From the NCBI RefSeq assembly GCF_902706295.1, contig NZ_CACSJJ010000011.1, positions 62,001 to 126,000 on the forward strand: DNA of 64,000 nt. Direction: 5' to 3'. Origin of the DNA: Arthrobacter sp. 18067. Its GTDB lineage: Bacteria; Actinomycetota; Actinomycetes; Actinomycetales; Micrococcaceae. The translations under genes and the position numbers were made by a program. The notes below the pieces were generated by a model. It was not told the origin of the DNA and did not search any database. It saw only the letters and a program-made list of their open reading frames with translations. This document shows positions 35,635 through 43,698 of this stretch, piece after piece (position 1 is the first letter of the stretch; every line of letters begins with the position of its first letter).

Positions 35635-36501
35635 CTAGATCGAGTATTCCGGAGCGGCCCAAACGATAACTTCGGGGTGCTCGTAGAAGCGGTAGCCCTG
35701 GCCGCGAACCGTGCGGACGGTGTTGGCGAGGCGGCCGAGCTTGGAGCGGAGGCGGCGGATGTGGACGTCGATGGTGCGCTCGTTGGGTACCTCTTCGGCG
35801 TTGCGCCACAGGCCCTCGAGGAGTTCGTCGCGGCCCACGGTGCGGGTCCCGTTTTCGACGAGGTAGTTGAGGAGCTCGAATTCCTTGAACGTAAGGTTCA
35901 GCGATTCGCCGTCGAGGTGCACTTCACGGCGGGCGAGGTCGATCAGCACGCCGGAGGGGCGGGCTTCCTGCTGCGGCGCGGGGCGGGCAGCTTCTGCTCG
36001 CTGGCGGGAGGCCACGGTGGGGTCGCCGAAGGTGGAACGCACGACGTCGAGTGCTGACCCGGGTGCGCCGGCGGGGGCGACCGCGACGGCAGCGTAGCTC
36101 TCAGCACCGGTTACCAAAGACTGGGCGTAGGCGCGGATTTCCTGGGCAAGCTTGGCAATGGACGTCCCGGCAGCCGCTGCGGTGTCTTCGTCGATGCCCA
36201 TGTAGAGCACGAAGCCGCGGGCCACGTTGTCATTGGCAACGGGGCGCAGCCTGTCGGACTGCGCAATCACCGGAGTGGGGGCCGTCATGGGTGCCGGCTC
36301 GCTTGTGGGGACTGCGCGCAACTGACCATAGGAGTTGGGGTTGTAGCCCTGCGGAACGTAACCGGGAGCCTGTTGCCCTGCGCCCTGGGGGGCGGGGGCG
36401 TAGCCCGGTCGGTTGCCGAAGCCGGGGCGCAGCCCTGCGTTTGACGCTGCCTTGTTGGCGTTACGGACGGAGATGTGGACGTATCCAGATGCAACTGACA
36501 T
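35635..36501 (-). CDS. orphan OmpR-type winged-helix protein without receiver domain
   Basis: 288 residues. Residues 1-75 are a disordered Pro/Gly/Gln/Tyr-rich segment; residues 85-165 are a helical domain I cannot name (ARGFVLYMGIDEDTAAAAG); residues 185-280 are a full Trans_reg_C winged helix (NLTFKEFELLNYLVENGTR, RTIDVHIRRLRSKLG, VRGQGYRF). There is no receiver domain or phosphoacceptor Asp, and no kinase is adjacent. It probably binds tandem direct-repeat DNA constitutively or through the middle domain. A 550-bp upstream region with GTAACAA repeats and a CRP-type site suggests elaborate control. Confidence 0.85.
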   Translation of the reverse strand: MSVASGYVHISVRNANKAASNAGLRPGFGNRPGYAPAPQGAGQQAPGYVPQGYNPNSYGQLRAVPTSEPAPMTAPTPVIAQSDRLRPVANDNVARGFVLYMGIDEDTAAAAGTSIAKLAQEIRAYAQSLVTGAESYAAVAVAPAGAPGSALDVVRSTFGDPTVASRQRAEAARPAPQQEARPSGVLIDLARREVHLDGESLNLTFKEFELLNYLVENGTRTVGRDELLEGLWRNAEEVPNERTIDVHIRRLRSKLGRLANTVRTVRGQGYRFYEHPEVIVWAAPEYSI

Positions 36502-36741
36502 GGAGTGCTTACCTCAAAAGTGAATAGCCGTCATCGCGGCTTCGAATGCTGGTTGTCCCCGCAATGAGTTTGGGGAGGGGCGCCCAACGCTGGGCTAGGG
36601 GGCGAATGCCTGAAACTTCTTGGGGTGGAAAGTTAGGCTTGCATTCGACAACAGCGGTCATCATGGCCAGCGGGTGTGCTGGGCCAGGTTGCTGCGGCTG
36701 CAGGTGCTGTTGAGTTCTTGTTCACATTGGAAGTGTGCAAC

Positions 36742-36768
36742 GTAACAATGGCAACACGCAAGTAACAA
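36742..36768 (+). promoter_or_regulatory. paired GTAACAA direct repeats
   Basis: GTAACAA at 36742-36748 and 36762-36768, both preceded by CAA, repeat start to start at 20 bp (two helical turns). Direct repeats of this kind are typical OmpR-family targets, so autoregulation by the adjacent gene is possible. Confidence 0.4.
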
Positions 36769-36807
36769 AGCGCAGAACCGTCCACATTTTGAGACACAGA
36801 GGTCTAT

Positions 36808-36823
36808 TGTGCTGCAAATCACA
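36808..36823 (+). promoter_or_regulatory. candidate CRP/GlxR-type site
   Basis: TGTGC-TGCAAA-TCACA matches TGTGA-N6-TCACA with one mismatch, and the flanks extend the palindrome to ATTGTG...CACAAT. Confidence 0.55.
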
Positions 36824-37054
36824 ATTCAGTTGTCCTGATAAATGAACGCCATTTCATTCGGTTGGAACAAGAAATATTCGCAATCCAGTGAATTTTCTTC
36901 GGCAAATCAGGCATGATGTGCACCGCGGTTCCCGTGAAGCACCCAGCGGCGGAATCTCACGATCTGAAACAATTGTTGTCCAATCGCCGGTCGCCCCGTT
37001 CGGCAATTTTTGAGGGAAAATCTGCTACAAGCTGTAGAAACAGCCTGTTTCGTC

Positions 37055-37909
37055 TCAGGACGAGGTACCCAGGCCTGATGTTGACCCCTGCCCGGAACCA
37101 GTACCCTGCCCTGACGTCGCGCCCTGCCCGGAAGCCGCCAGTCGAATGGATGCCGCTGAGTAGCTGTTTCCGTCCTTACTGGCAGTGACCCGAACAGTTG
37201 AGCCCACGGTCACGTCAGACAAGGTGAGGGTGCTGGTGGCACTCCCGCGCTGCCTGGTTCCCTGCGCCACCGTCGTATCGTCGCTGAGTACGTAGGTCCT
37301 CGTAAAGCCGTCTTCGCTCTTGACGGTCAAGGAGTTCGTCGTGACCTCGCTGACGGTGCCTTGCTGGTCCGCCATAGTCACGTAGTCCTCTTCCCGAAGC
37401 ACCACATACTCCGAGTGGATGGCCCCATTGAGCCCACCGGCCATGCCGAGTCCATCGGGACCCATATTTCCGCCCATCTGGCCCGGTGCCGCCTGGCCGA
37501 GGCCGCCCTGTCCGGGCACCACTTGTTCCTGTTGCCCACCGAGTCCGCTGGTCCCGCCCTGACCCAGCGGCACGTTGGCGGCGTCCGCTGAACCCGCACC
37601 GCCGAGTGCGTAGAACCCCGCGGCTGTTCCGGCAGCGACCACTACAGCCACGCCAGCGACGATCAAGGTCCGCTTCATGGTCCAGCCACCCGGAAGGCCG
37701 CTTTTCGGCTGGCCCGCCTGCTTGTTGCCCCACCCCTGGGAGCCAAGCCCTTGAGGGCCTGCATCCTCCGGCTCAGACCAAGCCCACGATGAGCCACCAC
37801 TTGCTGCGGTCTTCTGCGCCGCCGGTTCGGGTGCAGGCTGCGCCGGTTCGGGTGCGTTGCCGGCAAGAGGAGCGCCTTGAGGCAACGGGGGTCGGTTTTG
37901 CTCGTTCAT
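37055..37909 (-). CDS. single-pass membrane protein with DUF5666-like domain
   Basis: 284 residues from ATG 37909. Residues 1-75 are a Pro/Ala/Gln-rich cytoplasmic tail; one helix follows (TLIVAGVAVVVAAGTAAGFYAL); then a Gly/Gln-rich linker, and an outside beta domain (GTVSEVTTNSLTVKSEDGFT, TYVLSDDTTVAQG, VGSTVRVTASKDG) of the DUF5666 type. A Ser/Gly/Gln tail ends the protein. It is divergent from a two-component system across about 200 bp and may be its target or an accessory sensor. Function unknown. Confidence 0.78.
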   Translation of the reverse strand: MNEQNRPPLPQGAPLAGNAPEPAQPAPEPAAQKTAASGGSSWAWSEPEDAGPQGLGSQGWGNKQAGQPKSGLPGGWTMKRTLIVAGVAVVVAAGTAAGFYALGGAGSADAANVPLGQGGTSGLGGQQEQVVPGQGGLGQAAPGQMGGNMGPDGLGMAGGLNGAIHSEYVVLREEDYVTMADQQGTVSEVTTNSLTVKSEDGFTRTYVLSDDTTVAQGTRQRGSATSTLTLSDVTVGSTVRVTASKDGNSYSAASIRLAASGQGATSGQGTGSGQGSTSGLGTSS

Positions 37910-38112
37910 GGTCTTCTCCGTTGATGATGTTTGACTGCGTACGACCCCCAGCGTCAGTGGCCTTGCTGTGCGGGGGCTGTGTTGAGGAGAGGTGGCTGCT
38001 GTGACCTGTGGATACGCGTGTTTCCGGACTCCCACCTCGCTAGTGTTGACTTCACAGCGTCCTCACAGGACGGGCAAAGCGCTGGCAAACCAGCAGAACG
38101 GAGAGTTGTCCC

Positions 38113-38853
38113 ATGGCCTCCTCGCACTCCATGACCAACAACCTTCCCCAGCTGTCCCACCCGGACGGCTCCCCGATCCGCGCCTTGGTGGTGGATGACG
38201 AACCCAGTCTCGCCGAGCTCATGAGCATGGGCCTTCGCATGGCAGGTTGGTCCGTAGCCGTTGCCGGCGACGGTCCTGAAGCTGTGAAGCTGGCAAAGGA
38301 TTTCCGGCCCGATGTCCTGGTCCTTGACGTCATGCTGCCCGGATTCGACGGCGTGGAGGTCCTCAACCGCATCCGCGCTTTCGCCCCCGAAGTTCCCGCG
38401 CTCTTCCTCACCGCCAAGGACGCCGTGCAGGACCGGATCGTTGGACTGGCTGCCGGCGGTGACGACTACGTCACCAAGCCGTTCAGCATGGAGGAAGTCC
38501 TTCTGCGCCTCCACCGCTTGGTCCAGCGTTCCGGCGTCGCCGCCATGGACACCGCCGAGCTGGTGGTGGGTGACCTCACCCTGAACGTAGACACGCGCGA
38601 AGTCACCCGTGGCGGCGAGGACATCCCGCTCACAGCCACCCAGTTTGAGCTTCTGCGCTACCTCATGGAGAACCCCAAACGGGTGGTCAGCAAAGCCCAG
38701 ATCCTGGACCGGGTGTGGGACTACGATTTCGGCGGCCAGGCCAACATCGTGGAGCTCTACATTTCCTATCTGCGCAAGAAAATCGAAGCCAACCATCCTC
38801 CGATGATCCACACCATCCGTGGTGCCGGATACGTCATCAAGCCAGCGGACTAG
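38113..38853 (+). CDS. OmpR-family response regulator
   Basis: A 246-residue response regulator. The receiver domain runs from residue 20 to 135, with the acidic pair in VVDDEPS, phosphoacceptor Asp in VLDVMLPGFDG and Lys in VTKPFS; the C-terminal winged helix spans residues 150-243 (LTATQFELLRYLMENPKRVV, RGAGYVIKP). It starts at ATG 38113 with GGAGAG before it. It is followed after 3 bp by its sensor kinase and resembles the PhoP/MprA/TcrX group. Signal unknown. Confidence 0.93.
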   Translation: MASSHSMTNNLPQLSHPDGSPIRALVVDDEPSLAELMSMGLRMAGWSVAVAGDGPEAVKLAKDFRPDVLVLDVMLPGFDGVEVLNRIRAFAPEVPALFLTAKDAVQDRIVGLAAGGDDYVTKPFSMEEVLLRLHRLVQRSGVAAMDTAELVVGDLTLNVDTREVTRGGEDIPLTATQFELLRYLMENPKRVVSKAQILDRVWDYDFGGQANIVELYISYLRKKIEANHPPMIHTIRGAGYVIKPAD

Positions 38854-38856
38854 GCC

Positions 38857-40347
38857 TTGAGCACACTTTCAGGAGTGGCCAGGAAGTCAGGCCGCAGCTG
38901 GCTCAACCCGTCCACGTGGCACCTGCGCACCCGGTTGGTCCTGGTGGCCATGGCACTGCTGGTCGCCATTTGCGGGGCAGTTGGCGTGGTTAGCTACGCC
39001 TCCATGGACATGGTGTTCAACAAGCAGCTCGACAGCCAACTGGAGCAGGCGTCCAGCCGCGCCAACAACTTCGGCAGGCCGCCGTCGAACTTTCCTGGAT
39101 CCGGACGGCCTGACCCGCTGGAGGCTCGCGGGCAGGCCGCGGGGACGCTGAACGCCCGGATCAACGGCTCCATTGTGAGCAGCTCGGGCCTGATCGATGC
39201 CAAGGGCAACCGGGTGTCGCTCTCCGCAGACGACGAGCAAGTGTTGCTGTCCCTCCCCAAGGACAACCGCCCTGTAGACCGTTCGCTCTCCAACGGCGAC
39301 TATCGGTTGGTAGCCGTCGAGACCAATGGCGATGTGATCGTGACTGGGCTGCCTCTTGCGGACAAGCAGAGCGCTGAGGCCTCGCTGGTCTGGACCATGG
39401 TGCTGGTTTCGCTTGGCGGACTGGTGCTCATCGGCCTTGCGGGCACGGTCATCATCCGCCGCACCATGCGGCCGTTGGAACAGCTCTCGGAGGTGGCCAC
39501 AAAGGTTTCGCGCCTGCCCCTCGACGCCGGTGAGGTGGCGCTCGCGGTGCGCGTACCGCCGTCGGCCGCTCATCCCGGAACGGAGGTCGGCAGTGTTGGC
39601 CATGCCCTGAACCAGATGCTGAACAACGTCTCCAGCGCGCTCGAAGCACGGCAGGAGAGCGAAACCAAGGTTCGCCAGTTCGTCGCTGATGCGTCGCACG
39701 AACTCCGGACCCCGCTCACAGCCATCCGCGGCTACACCGAACTGCTGAGGATGACCGAGAATTTCACCGACGACGGCCGGAAATCCTTGGCTCGCGTCCA
39801 AAGCCAATCCGAACGCATGACCACCTTGGTGGAGGATCTCCTGCTGTTGGCCAGACTGGACGAAGGCCAGCCCATCAAGGTTACGGACGTGGACCTCACG
39901 CAATTAGTCATCGAAACGGTCAGTGATGAAAAAGTCATGGCTCCGGACCACATCTGGCAACTTCAGCTCCCTGATGAGCCCGTCACGGTCCGCGGTGACA
40001 CCACGCAACTGCATCAGGTGCTGGCCAACCTGCTGTCCAACGCACGCAAACACACAGACGCCGGCACCACCGTGGTCACCGGGGTCATGCTCTCCGCCGA
40101 TGGCAGTGCAGTGGTGACCGTGACGGACAACGGCCCAGGAATTCCACAGGATTTCCAAGGCCGGATCTTCTCCCGGTTTGCCCGGGCCGACGCTGCGAGA
40201 TCGGGGTCTGAGGGCACGTCTGGACTGGGCCTGTCCATCGTTGAATCCATCGTGGAAGCGCACGGCGGCAGCGTTGAGGTGACGTCGCGTCCGGGGCGCA
40301 CCGAGTTCGCCCTTCGGCTCCCTACCGTCAGCACCGAACGCGTGTAA
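38857..40347 (+). CDS. sensor histidine kinase
   Basis: 496 residues from TTG 38857. Two membrane helices (LVLVAMALLVAICGAVGVVS; VWTMVLVSLGGLVLIGLAGT) flank an outside domain of about 145 residues. A HAMP linker, HisKA with the phospho-His in DASHELRTPLTAIRGYTELL, and a HATPase_c domain (VTDNGPGIPQDFQGRIFSRF, GLGLSIVESIVEAHGG) follow. All catalytic motifs are present. It forms a pair with the upstream regulator. The extracellular domain is of no type I can name. Confidence 0.93.
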   Translation: MSTLSGVARKSGRSWLNPSTWHLRTRLVLVAMALLVAICGAVGVVSYASMDMVFNKQLDSQLEQASSRANNFGRPPSNFPGSGRPDPLEARGQAAGTLNARINGSIVSSSGLIDAKGNRVSLSADDEQVLLSLPKDNRPVDRSLSNGDYRLVAVETNGDVIVTGLPLADKQSAEASLVWTMVLVSLGGLVLIGLAGTVIIRRTMRPLEQLSEVATKVSRLPLDAGEVALAVRVPPSAAHPGTEVGSVGHALNQMLNNVSSALEARQESETKVRQFVADASHELRTPLTAIRGYTELLRMTENFTDDGRKSLARVQSQSERMTTLVEDLLLLARLDEGQPIKVTDVDLTQLVIETVSDEKVMAPDHIWQLQLPDEPVTVRGDTTQLHQVLANLLSNARKHTDAGTTVVTGVMLSADGSAVVTVTDNGPGIPQDFQGRIFSRFARADAARSGSEGTSGLGLSIVESIVEAHGGSVEVTSRPGRTEFALRLPTVSTERV

Positions 40348-40459
40348 CGAATCCGGCAAGTCGACTCACCGGCTTCGTGATCTCTGTTACCTAAATGTGA
40401 CTTCTGCAGATTCCTCCTGTACCGTCGAAAGGGTGGGTCGCCCCTAGCAGGCCCACATC

Positions 40460-40638
40460 CGGGATGCGCCGAGCTCTGCCACTTCCCGGAGTCCGTTCTT
40501 TCTCCGAGGCAGAGACGGGGGACCCAGAGTCTCCGGGCCCAGGCATTTTGCCGGCCCTTGGGGTGAAGCCGCAGCGTGATGCGCGGCCGGATGACCTCAT
40601 CCGAACCCGACAGCTAACTCCGCAGGCGCTGAGAGGTA
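40460..40638 (+). ncRNA. c-di-AMP riboswitch (ydaO/yuaA type)
   Basis: The leader carries the conserved ydaO elements in order: GCGCCGAGCTCTGCC, CGGAGTCCG, GACGGGGGACCCA, GGGGTGAAGCCGC, then CCGAACCCGACAGCTAACTC with GCAGGCGCTGAGAGG. These aptamers bind cyclic di-AMP and usually switch expression off. It ends just before the start codon of a cell-wall protein, the same arrangement as rpfA leaders in other actinobacteria. The ends given are approximate. Confidence 0.93.
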
Positions 40639-40645
40639 ATCACAC

Positions 40646-41488
40646 ATGTCTGAATTTAACGATCAGACGCGCCCTTCCGCGCGTCACCGCGACGAACACA
40701 ACGCACCGTTGACCAAGTCGCAGGCTGTCCTCAAGAACGCCGCCCGTCAGGGTAAGTCCGGCCACCGCATGTCGGTTGTTGCCGGTGTTGTAGCTGCTGC
40801 ACTGGGCGTTGCATCGCTCGGCACTGCTGCCAACGCCGCTCTGACCCTCCCCGAGGTGAGCCGTGTGGCCGAAACCCAGGCGAACGCCCAGGTCAGCAAT
40901 AACAAGTCAGCCGAGATCTCCGCTTCCCTGGATGCAGCCGCCGCAAAGGGCGCCGCTGACAGGGCTGCAGCGGACAAGGTGGCTGCTGAGAAGGCTGCCG
41001 TCGAAAAGGCTGCCGCTGACCAAGCCGCAGCAGAGAAGGCCGCTGCCGAAAAGGCTGCCGCTGACCAAGCCGCAGCTGAGAAGGCCGCTGCTGATGCTGC
41101 CGCCAAGCAGGCTGCTGATGCCGCTGCGGCCGCTGCCGCTGCCGAAGCTGCCGCTGCTGCTGCAGCTCCGAAAGCTGTGGACGATCCCGCCGCCGCCAAG
41201 GCCTATGCCGCCAGCATCCTGGGCAACTACGGCTGGAGCGCCAGCGAGATGACGGCCCTGAACACGCTGTGGGAGAAGGAATCCAACTGGAAGACCACTG
41301 CCACCAACGCTTCCAGCGGCGCCTACGGAATCGTCCAGTCCCTGCCTGCCTCCAAGATGGCAACAGCCGGTGCTGACTGGCAGACCAACTACCAGACCCA
41401 GATCAAGTGGGGCTTGAACTACATCAAGGAACGCTACGGATCCCCGTCGGCTGCCCTGGGCTTCCACTTGGCCAACAACTGGTACTAA
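40646..41488 (+). CDS. secreted lysozyme-like/Rpf-related cell wall protein with Ala-rich coiled coil
   Basis: 280 residues. An N-terminal basic segment and membrane or signal helix (SVVAGVVAAALGVASLGTAA) are followed by a 75-residue Ala/Lys/Glu/Asp helical stalk (residues 95-175) with a 45-bp tandem DNA repeat, then a C-terminal transglycosylase-like domain (ILGNYGWSASEMTALNTLWE, KESNWKTTATNASSGAYGIV, SAALGFHLANNWY). Glu in WEKESNW is the likely catalytic acid. It should act on peptidoglycan outside the cell, and its expression is set by the c-di-AMP riboswitch. Confidence 0.88.
   Translation: MSEFNDQTRPSARHRDEHNAPLTKSQAVLKNAARQGKSGHRMSVVAGVVAAALGVASLGTAANAALTLPEVSRVAETQANAQVSNNKSAEISASLDAAAAKGAADRAAADKVAAEKAAVEKAAADQAAAEKAAAEKAAADQAAAEKAAADAAAKQAADAAAAAAAAEAAAAAAAPKAVDDPAAAKAYAASILGNYGWSASEMTALNTLWEKESNWKTTATNASSGAYGIVQSLPASKMATAGADWQTNYQTQIKWGLNYIKERYGSPSAALGFHLANNWY
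41003..41089 (+). repeat. 45-bp tandem repeat in the stalk-coding region
   Basis: Two near-identical copies beginning GAAAAGGCTGCCGCTGACCA at 41003 and 41048. Being a multiple of three, copy-number change would lengthen or shorten the coiled-coil stalk without a frameshift. Confidence 0.75.
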
Positions 41489-41504
41489 ACCAGACTGCTT
41501 GATA

Positions 41505-41570
41505 CCGCGCCGGTTGCCGCCGCTCGCACCAGTACCCACTGGGGCGAGCGGCGGGAACCGGCGCGGTTTT
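41505..41570 (+). terminator. strong terminator after the riboswitch-controlled gene
   Basis: A 23-nt arm (41505-41527) pairs with 41544-41566 with one mismatch, and TTTT follows directly. Confidence 0.92.
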
Positions 41571-41657
41571 CTCGTTTCACAGCTGCCCTTCGGGGTTCAC
41601 AGTGGGGTCACAGCTTCCGCCTAAAGCCCTCATAATCGGCGGACCCATGCTGGAAGC

Positions 41658-42908
41658 ATGACGCTCACCGATCCAGCCACCAGCGCTTTGCCACGACGGG
41701 TCCATTCCGCGGGCTTCGCTGGCGCGGCATTGCCCGCTGGCCAGCATCTACTCCCGCAAGGAAGGCCGGAGAGCCGGCAGCTGCCTCGGCGCTCTCCCGT
41801 TGACACCCGAGTTGCCGTACCCGTCCTCGACATCACCATCCCAGTGTTCAACGAGGAAGCCCGCCTGGAGCAGAACCTGCGCCAGCTGCACAGGCACCTC
41901 ACGGATTCCTTTCCCCATACCTTCCGGATCACCGTGGCGGACAACTCCAGCTCCGACAACACCCTGAGGATCGCCGAACGGCTGGCCCGCGAACTCCCTG
42001 AACTGATGGTGGTCCGATTCCAACAAAGGGGGCGGGGAAACGCCCTCCGCCAAGTCTGGCTGTCCTCACCGTCACCAGTGCTCGCCTACATGGAAGCGGA
42101 CCTGTCCACGGACCTGTCCGCCCTGGCTCCTCTCCTTGCACCGCTGCTGTCAGGCCATTCGGACCTCGCGATCGGCACGCGGCTGGCACGGACCTCGCAC
42201 GTGACCCGCAGTCCGCAGCGCAGGTTCATCTCCCGCAGCTACAACTCCTTGCTGCAGGCCGTCCTGGGGGCCCGCTTTTCCGATGCCCAGTGCGGGTTCA
42301 AGGCCGTCCGCGCGGACGTTGCGCACCGCCTCCTTCCCTACACCAAGGACGATGGCTGGTTCTTCGACACCGAACTTCTGGTTATCGCCGAACGTTGTGG
42401 TTTGCGCGTTCATGAAGTCCCCGTCGACTGGACCGACGACCCCACCTCGAGTGTCGACGTCGTACGTACCGCCCTCGCCGACTTGCGCGGCATGGCGCGC
42501 CTGACCCGCGACCTTGGCCGCGGGTCCGTTCCTTTCACCCAGCTTCGCCAGGAAATCGGCCGGACACCTCCAGCGCCGCAGGCCGGCATTCCCAAGAGCG
42601 TGCTCAGGGCGTTGGCCTGGACGTCGGTCTATGCCGTGGTCTTCCTGCTGGTCCGCGGCTTCCTGGACCCCCTGACGGCAAACCTCATCGCCCTTGTTTT
42701 CACGTCGGGGGCCACCGGCCTGCGGTTCCAAGGACCGCTGACACTCTTCCTCACGCTGCTGCTGAGTTCTGCCACGCTTGCGTTGCTGCCGGTGATAACG
42801 ACGCCGGATCGCTGGCTTGAGGGGGCAGTGCTGGCTGGTGCCTCGCTCGCCGCACAGATCGGCAGATCTATGGTTGGTCAAAAGAGACTTGCACCTGACG
42901 TGGCGTGA
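41658..42908 (+). CDS. family 2 glycosyltransferase with C-terminal membrane helices
   Basis: 416 residues. After a variable 50-residue leader comes a GT-A domain: ITIPVFNEEARL, the DNSSSDNT loop, AYMEADLSTDLSAL (metal-binding Asp), and DAQCGFKAVRADV. These are features of dolichyl/polyprenyl-phosphate mannose synthase-like enzymes. Residues 320-405 add about three helices, so the protein sits at the membrane and may make a polyprenyl-phosphate sugar donor for envelope glycans. Start 41658 fits the frame, but a later start is possible. Confidence 0.85.
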   Translation: MTLTDPATSALPRRVHSAGFAGAALPAGQHLLPQGRPESRQLPRRSPVDTRVAVPVLDITIPVFNEEARLEQNLRQLHRHLTDSFPHTFRITVADNSSSDNTLRIAERLARELPELMVVRFQQRGRGNALRQVWLSSPSPVLAYMEADLSTDLSALAPLLAPLLSGHSDLAIGTRLARTSHVTRSPQRRFISRSYNSLLQAVLGARFSDAQCGFKAVRADVAHRLLPYTKDDGWFFDTELLVIAERCGLRVHEVPVDWTDDPTSSVDVVRTALADLRGMARLTRDLGRGSVPFTQLRQEIGRTPPAPQAGIPKSVLRALAWTSVYAVVFLLVRGFLDPLTANLIALVFTSGATGLRFQGPLTLFLTLLLSSATLALLPVITTPDRWLEGAVLAGASLAAQIGRSMVGQKRLAPDVA

Positions 42909-42917
42909 GGATTTAGC

Positions 42918-43682
42918 GTGGTTTCCATGGGAACAGCGGAAAGCGGACAGTGGAGCATCGGCGAGCTCGCCAAGGCCTGCGGAGTCAGTGTCAGGACGCT
43001 CCATCATTACGACGAGATCGGCCTCCTGTCCGCGAGCGGTCGCACGCCTTCCGGTCATCGCTGGTACGGGGAGGGCGATCTTCGCCGGCTGTATCGGATC
43101 AGGGCACTCCATATGCTCGGGATTCCGCTCGCTTCCATCACGGCAGTGCTGGACATGCCCCAGGACGATGATCTGGCATCCATGCGCGTCCTGCTGGACC
43201 GGCAACTGCGGCATGTTCAGCAGCACGCCCAACAAGTCCACGCCCTTCAAATCCAACTGGGCAAGCTTCTGGACCGCCTGGACACTCCAGCCATGCCAAC
43301 CGCCGAACAATTCATGTCGACCTTGGAGATGATCACAGTGTTCGAAAAACACTTCACGCCGGAACAGCGTCAGCAGCTTGCAGACAAGCGCCAGGAACTG
43401 GGCTCTGAAAAGATTGAGGCCGCAAAACATCAATGGGCAACGTTGGTTGAGGAAGGCTTGGAACATGTTCGCGCCGGCACTTCCGTGACGGATCCGGCTG
43501 TGCAGGACTGGGTTCACTCCTGGGACGGGATCGGGGAAATGTTCCATTCGGGCGAGGACACCAAGGCCGCAGCCCGGGGCGCCTGGCAGGAGAACAGCCA
43601 AGCTATCAGTGCGGACCTTCCCTGGGGTGCCGATGACTTGGCTCGATTGATGGCCTACCTTCAGAGGGCAAGGGCGCAGTAG
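42918..43682 (+). CDS. MerR-family regulator of the TipA type
   Basis: 254 residues. Residues 12-80 form the MerR winged helix (WSIGELAKACGVSVRTLHHY, GEGDLRRLYRIRAL), a coiled-coil dimer helix follows, and residues 130-250 match the TipAS ligand domain (EMITVFEKHFTPEQRQQLAD, W-rich end). TipA proteins bind thiopeptides or other hydrophobic drugs and activate multidrug genes. It starts with GTG, nine bases after the glycosyltransferase stop, possibly leaderless (TTTAGCGT before). Confidence 0.88.
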   Translation: MVSMGTAESGQWSIGELAKACGVSVRTLHHYDEIGLLSASGRTPSGHRWYGEGDLRRLYRIRALHMLGIPLASITAVLDMPQDDDLASMRVLLDRQLRHVQQHAQQVHALQIQLGKLLDRLDTPAMPTAEQFMSTLEMITVFEKHFTPEQRQQLADKRQELGSEKIEAAKHQWATLVEEGLEHVRAGTSVTDPAVQDWVHSWDGIGEMFHSGEDTKAAARGAWQENSQAISADLPWGADDLARLMAYLQRARAQ

Positions 43683-43698
43683 GTCCTGCGGCAGTTCC

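Larger units (their letters stand above)
36502..37054. other. 553-bp intergenic region, less GC-rich, with repeats and a CRP-type site
   Basis: No convincing gene is seen. The right two thirds are distinctly AT-richer than the surroundings. It holds two GTAACAA direct repeats 20 bp apart (36742, 36762) and a CRP/GlxR-like palindrome (36808-36823). It is bounded by the start of the orphan OmpR-type gene and the end of the DUF5666 gene, so it is the probable control region of the former. Confidence 0.6.

Noticed and set aside
36913..37188. 91-aa plus-strand frame in the intergenic region
   Set aside because: It runs into the DUF5666 gene on the other strand and has no recognisable composition or ribosome binding site.
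41003..41089. CRISPR-like short repeats
   Set aside because: The two 45-bp units are contiguous and in frame within a coiled-coil stalk; there are no spacers. No CRISPR array is seen anywhere in the window.
40893..41539. Minus-strand frames opposite the Ala-rich stalk
   Set aside because: They are low-complexity products of the repetitive GC-rich coding strand.
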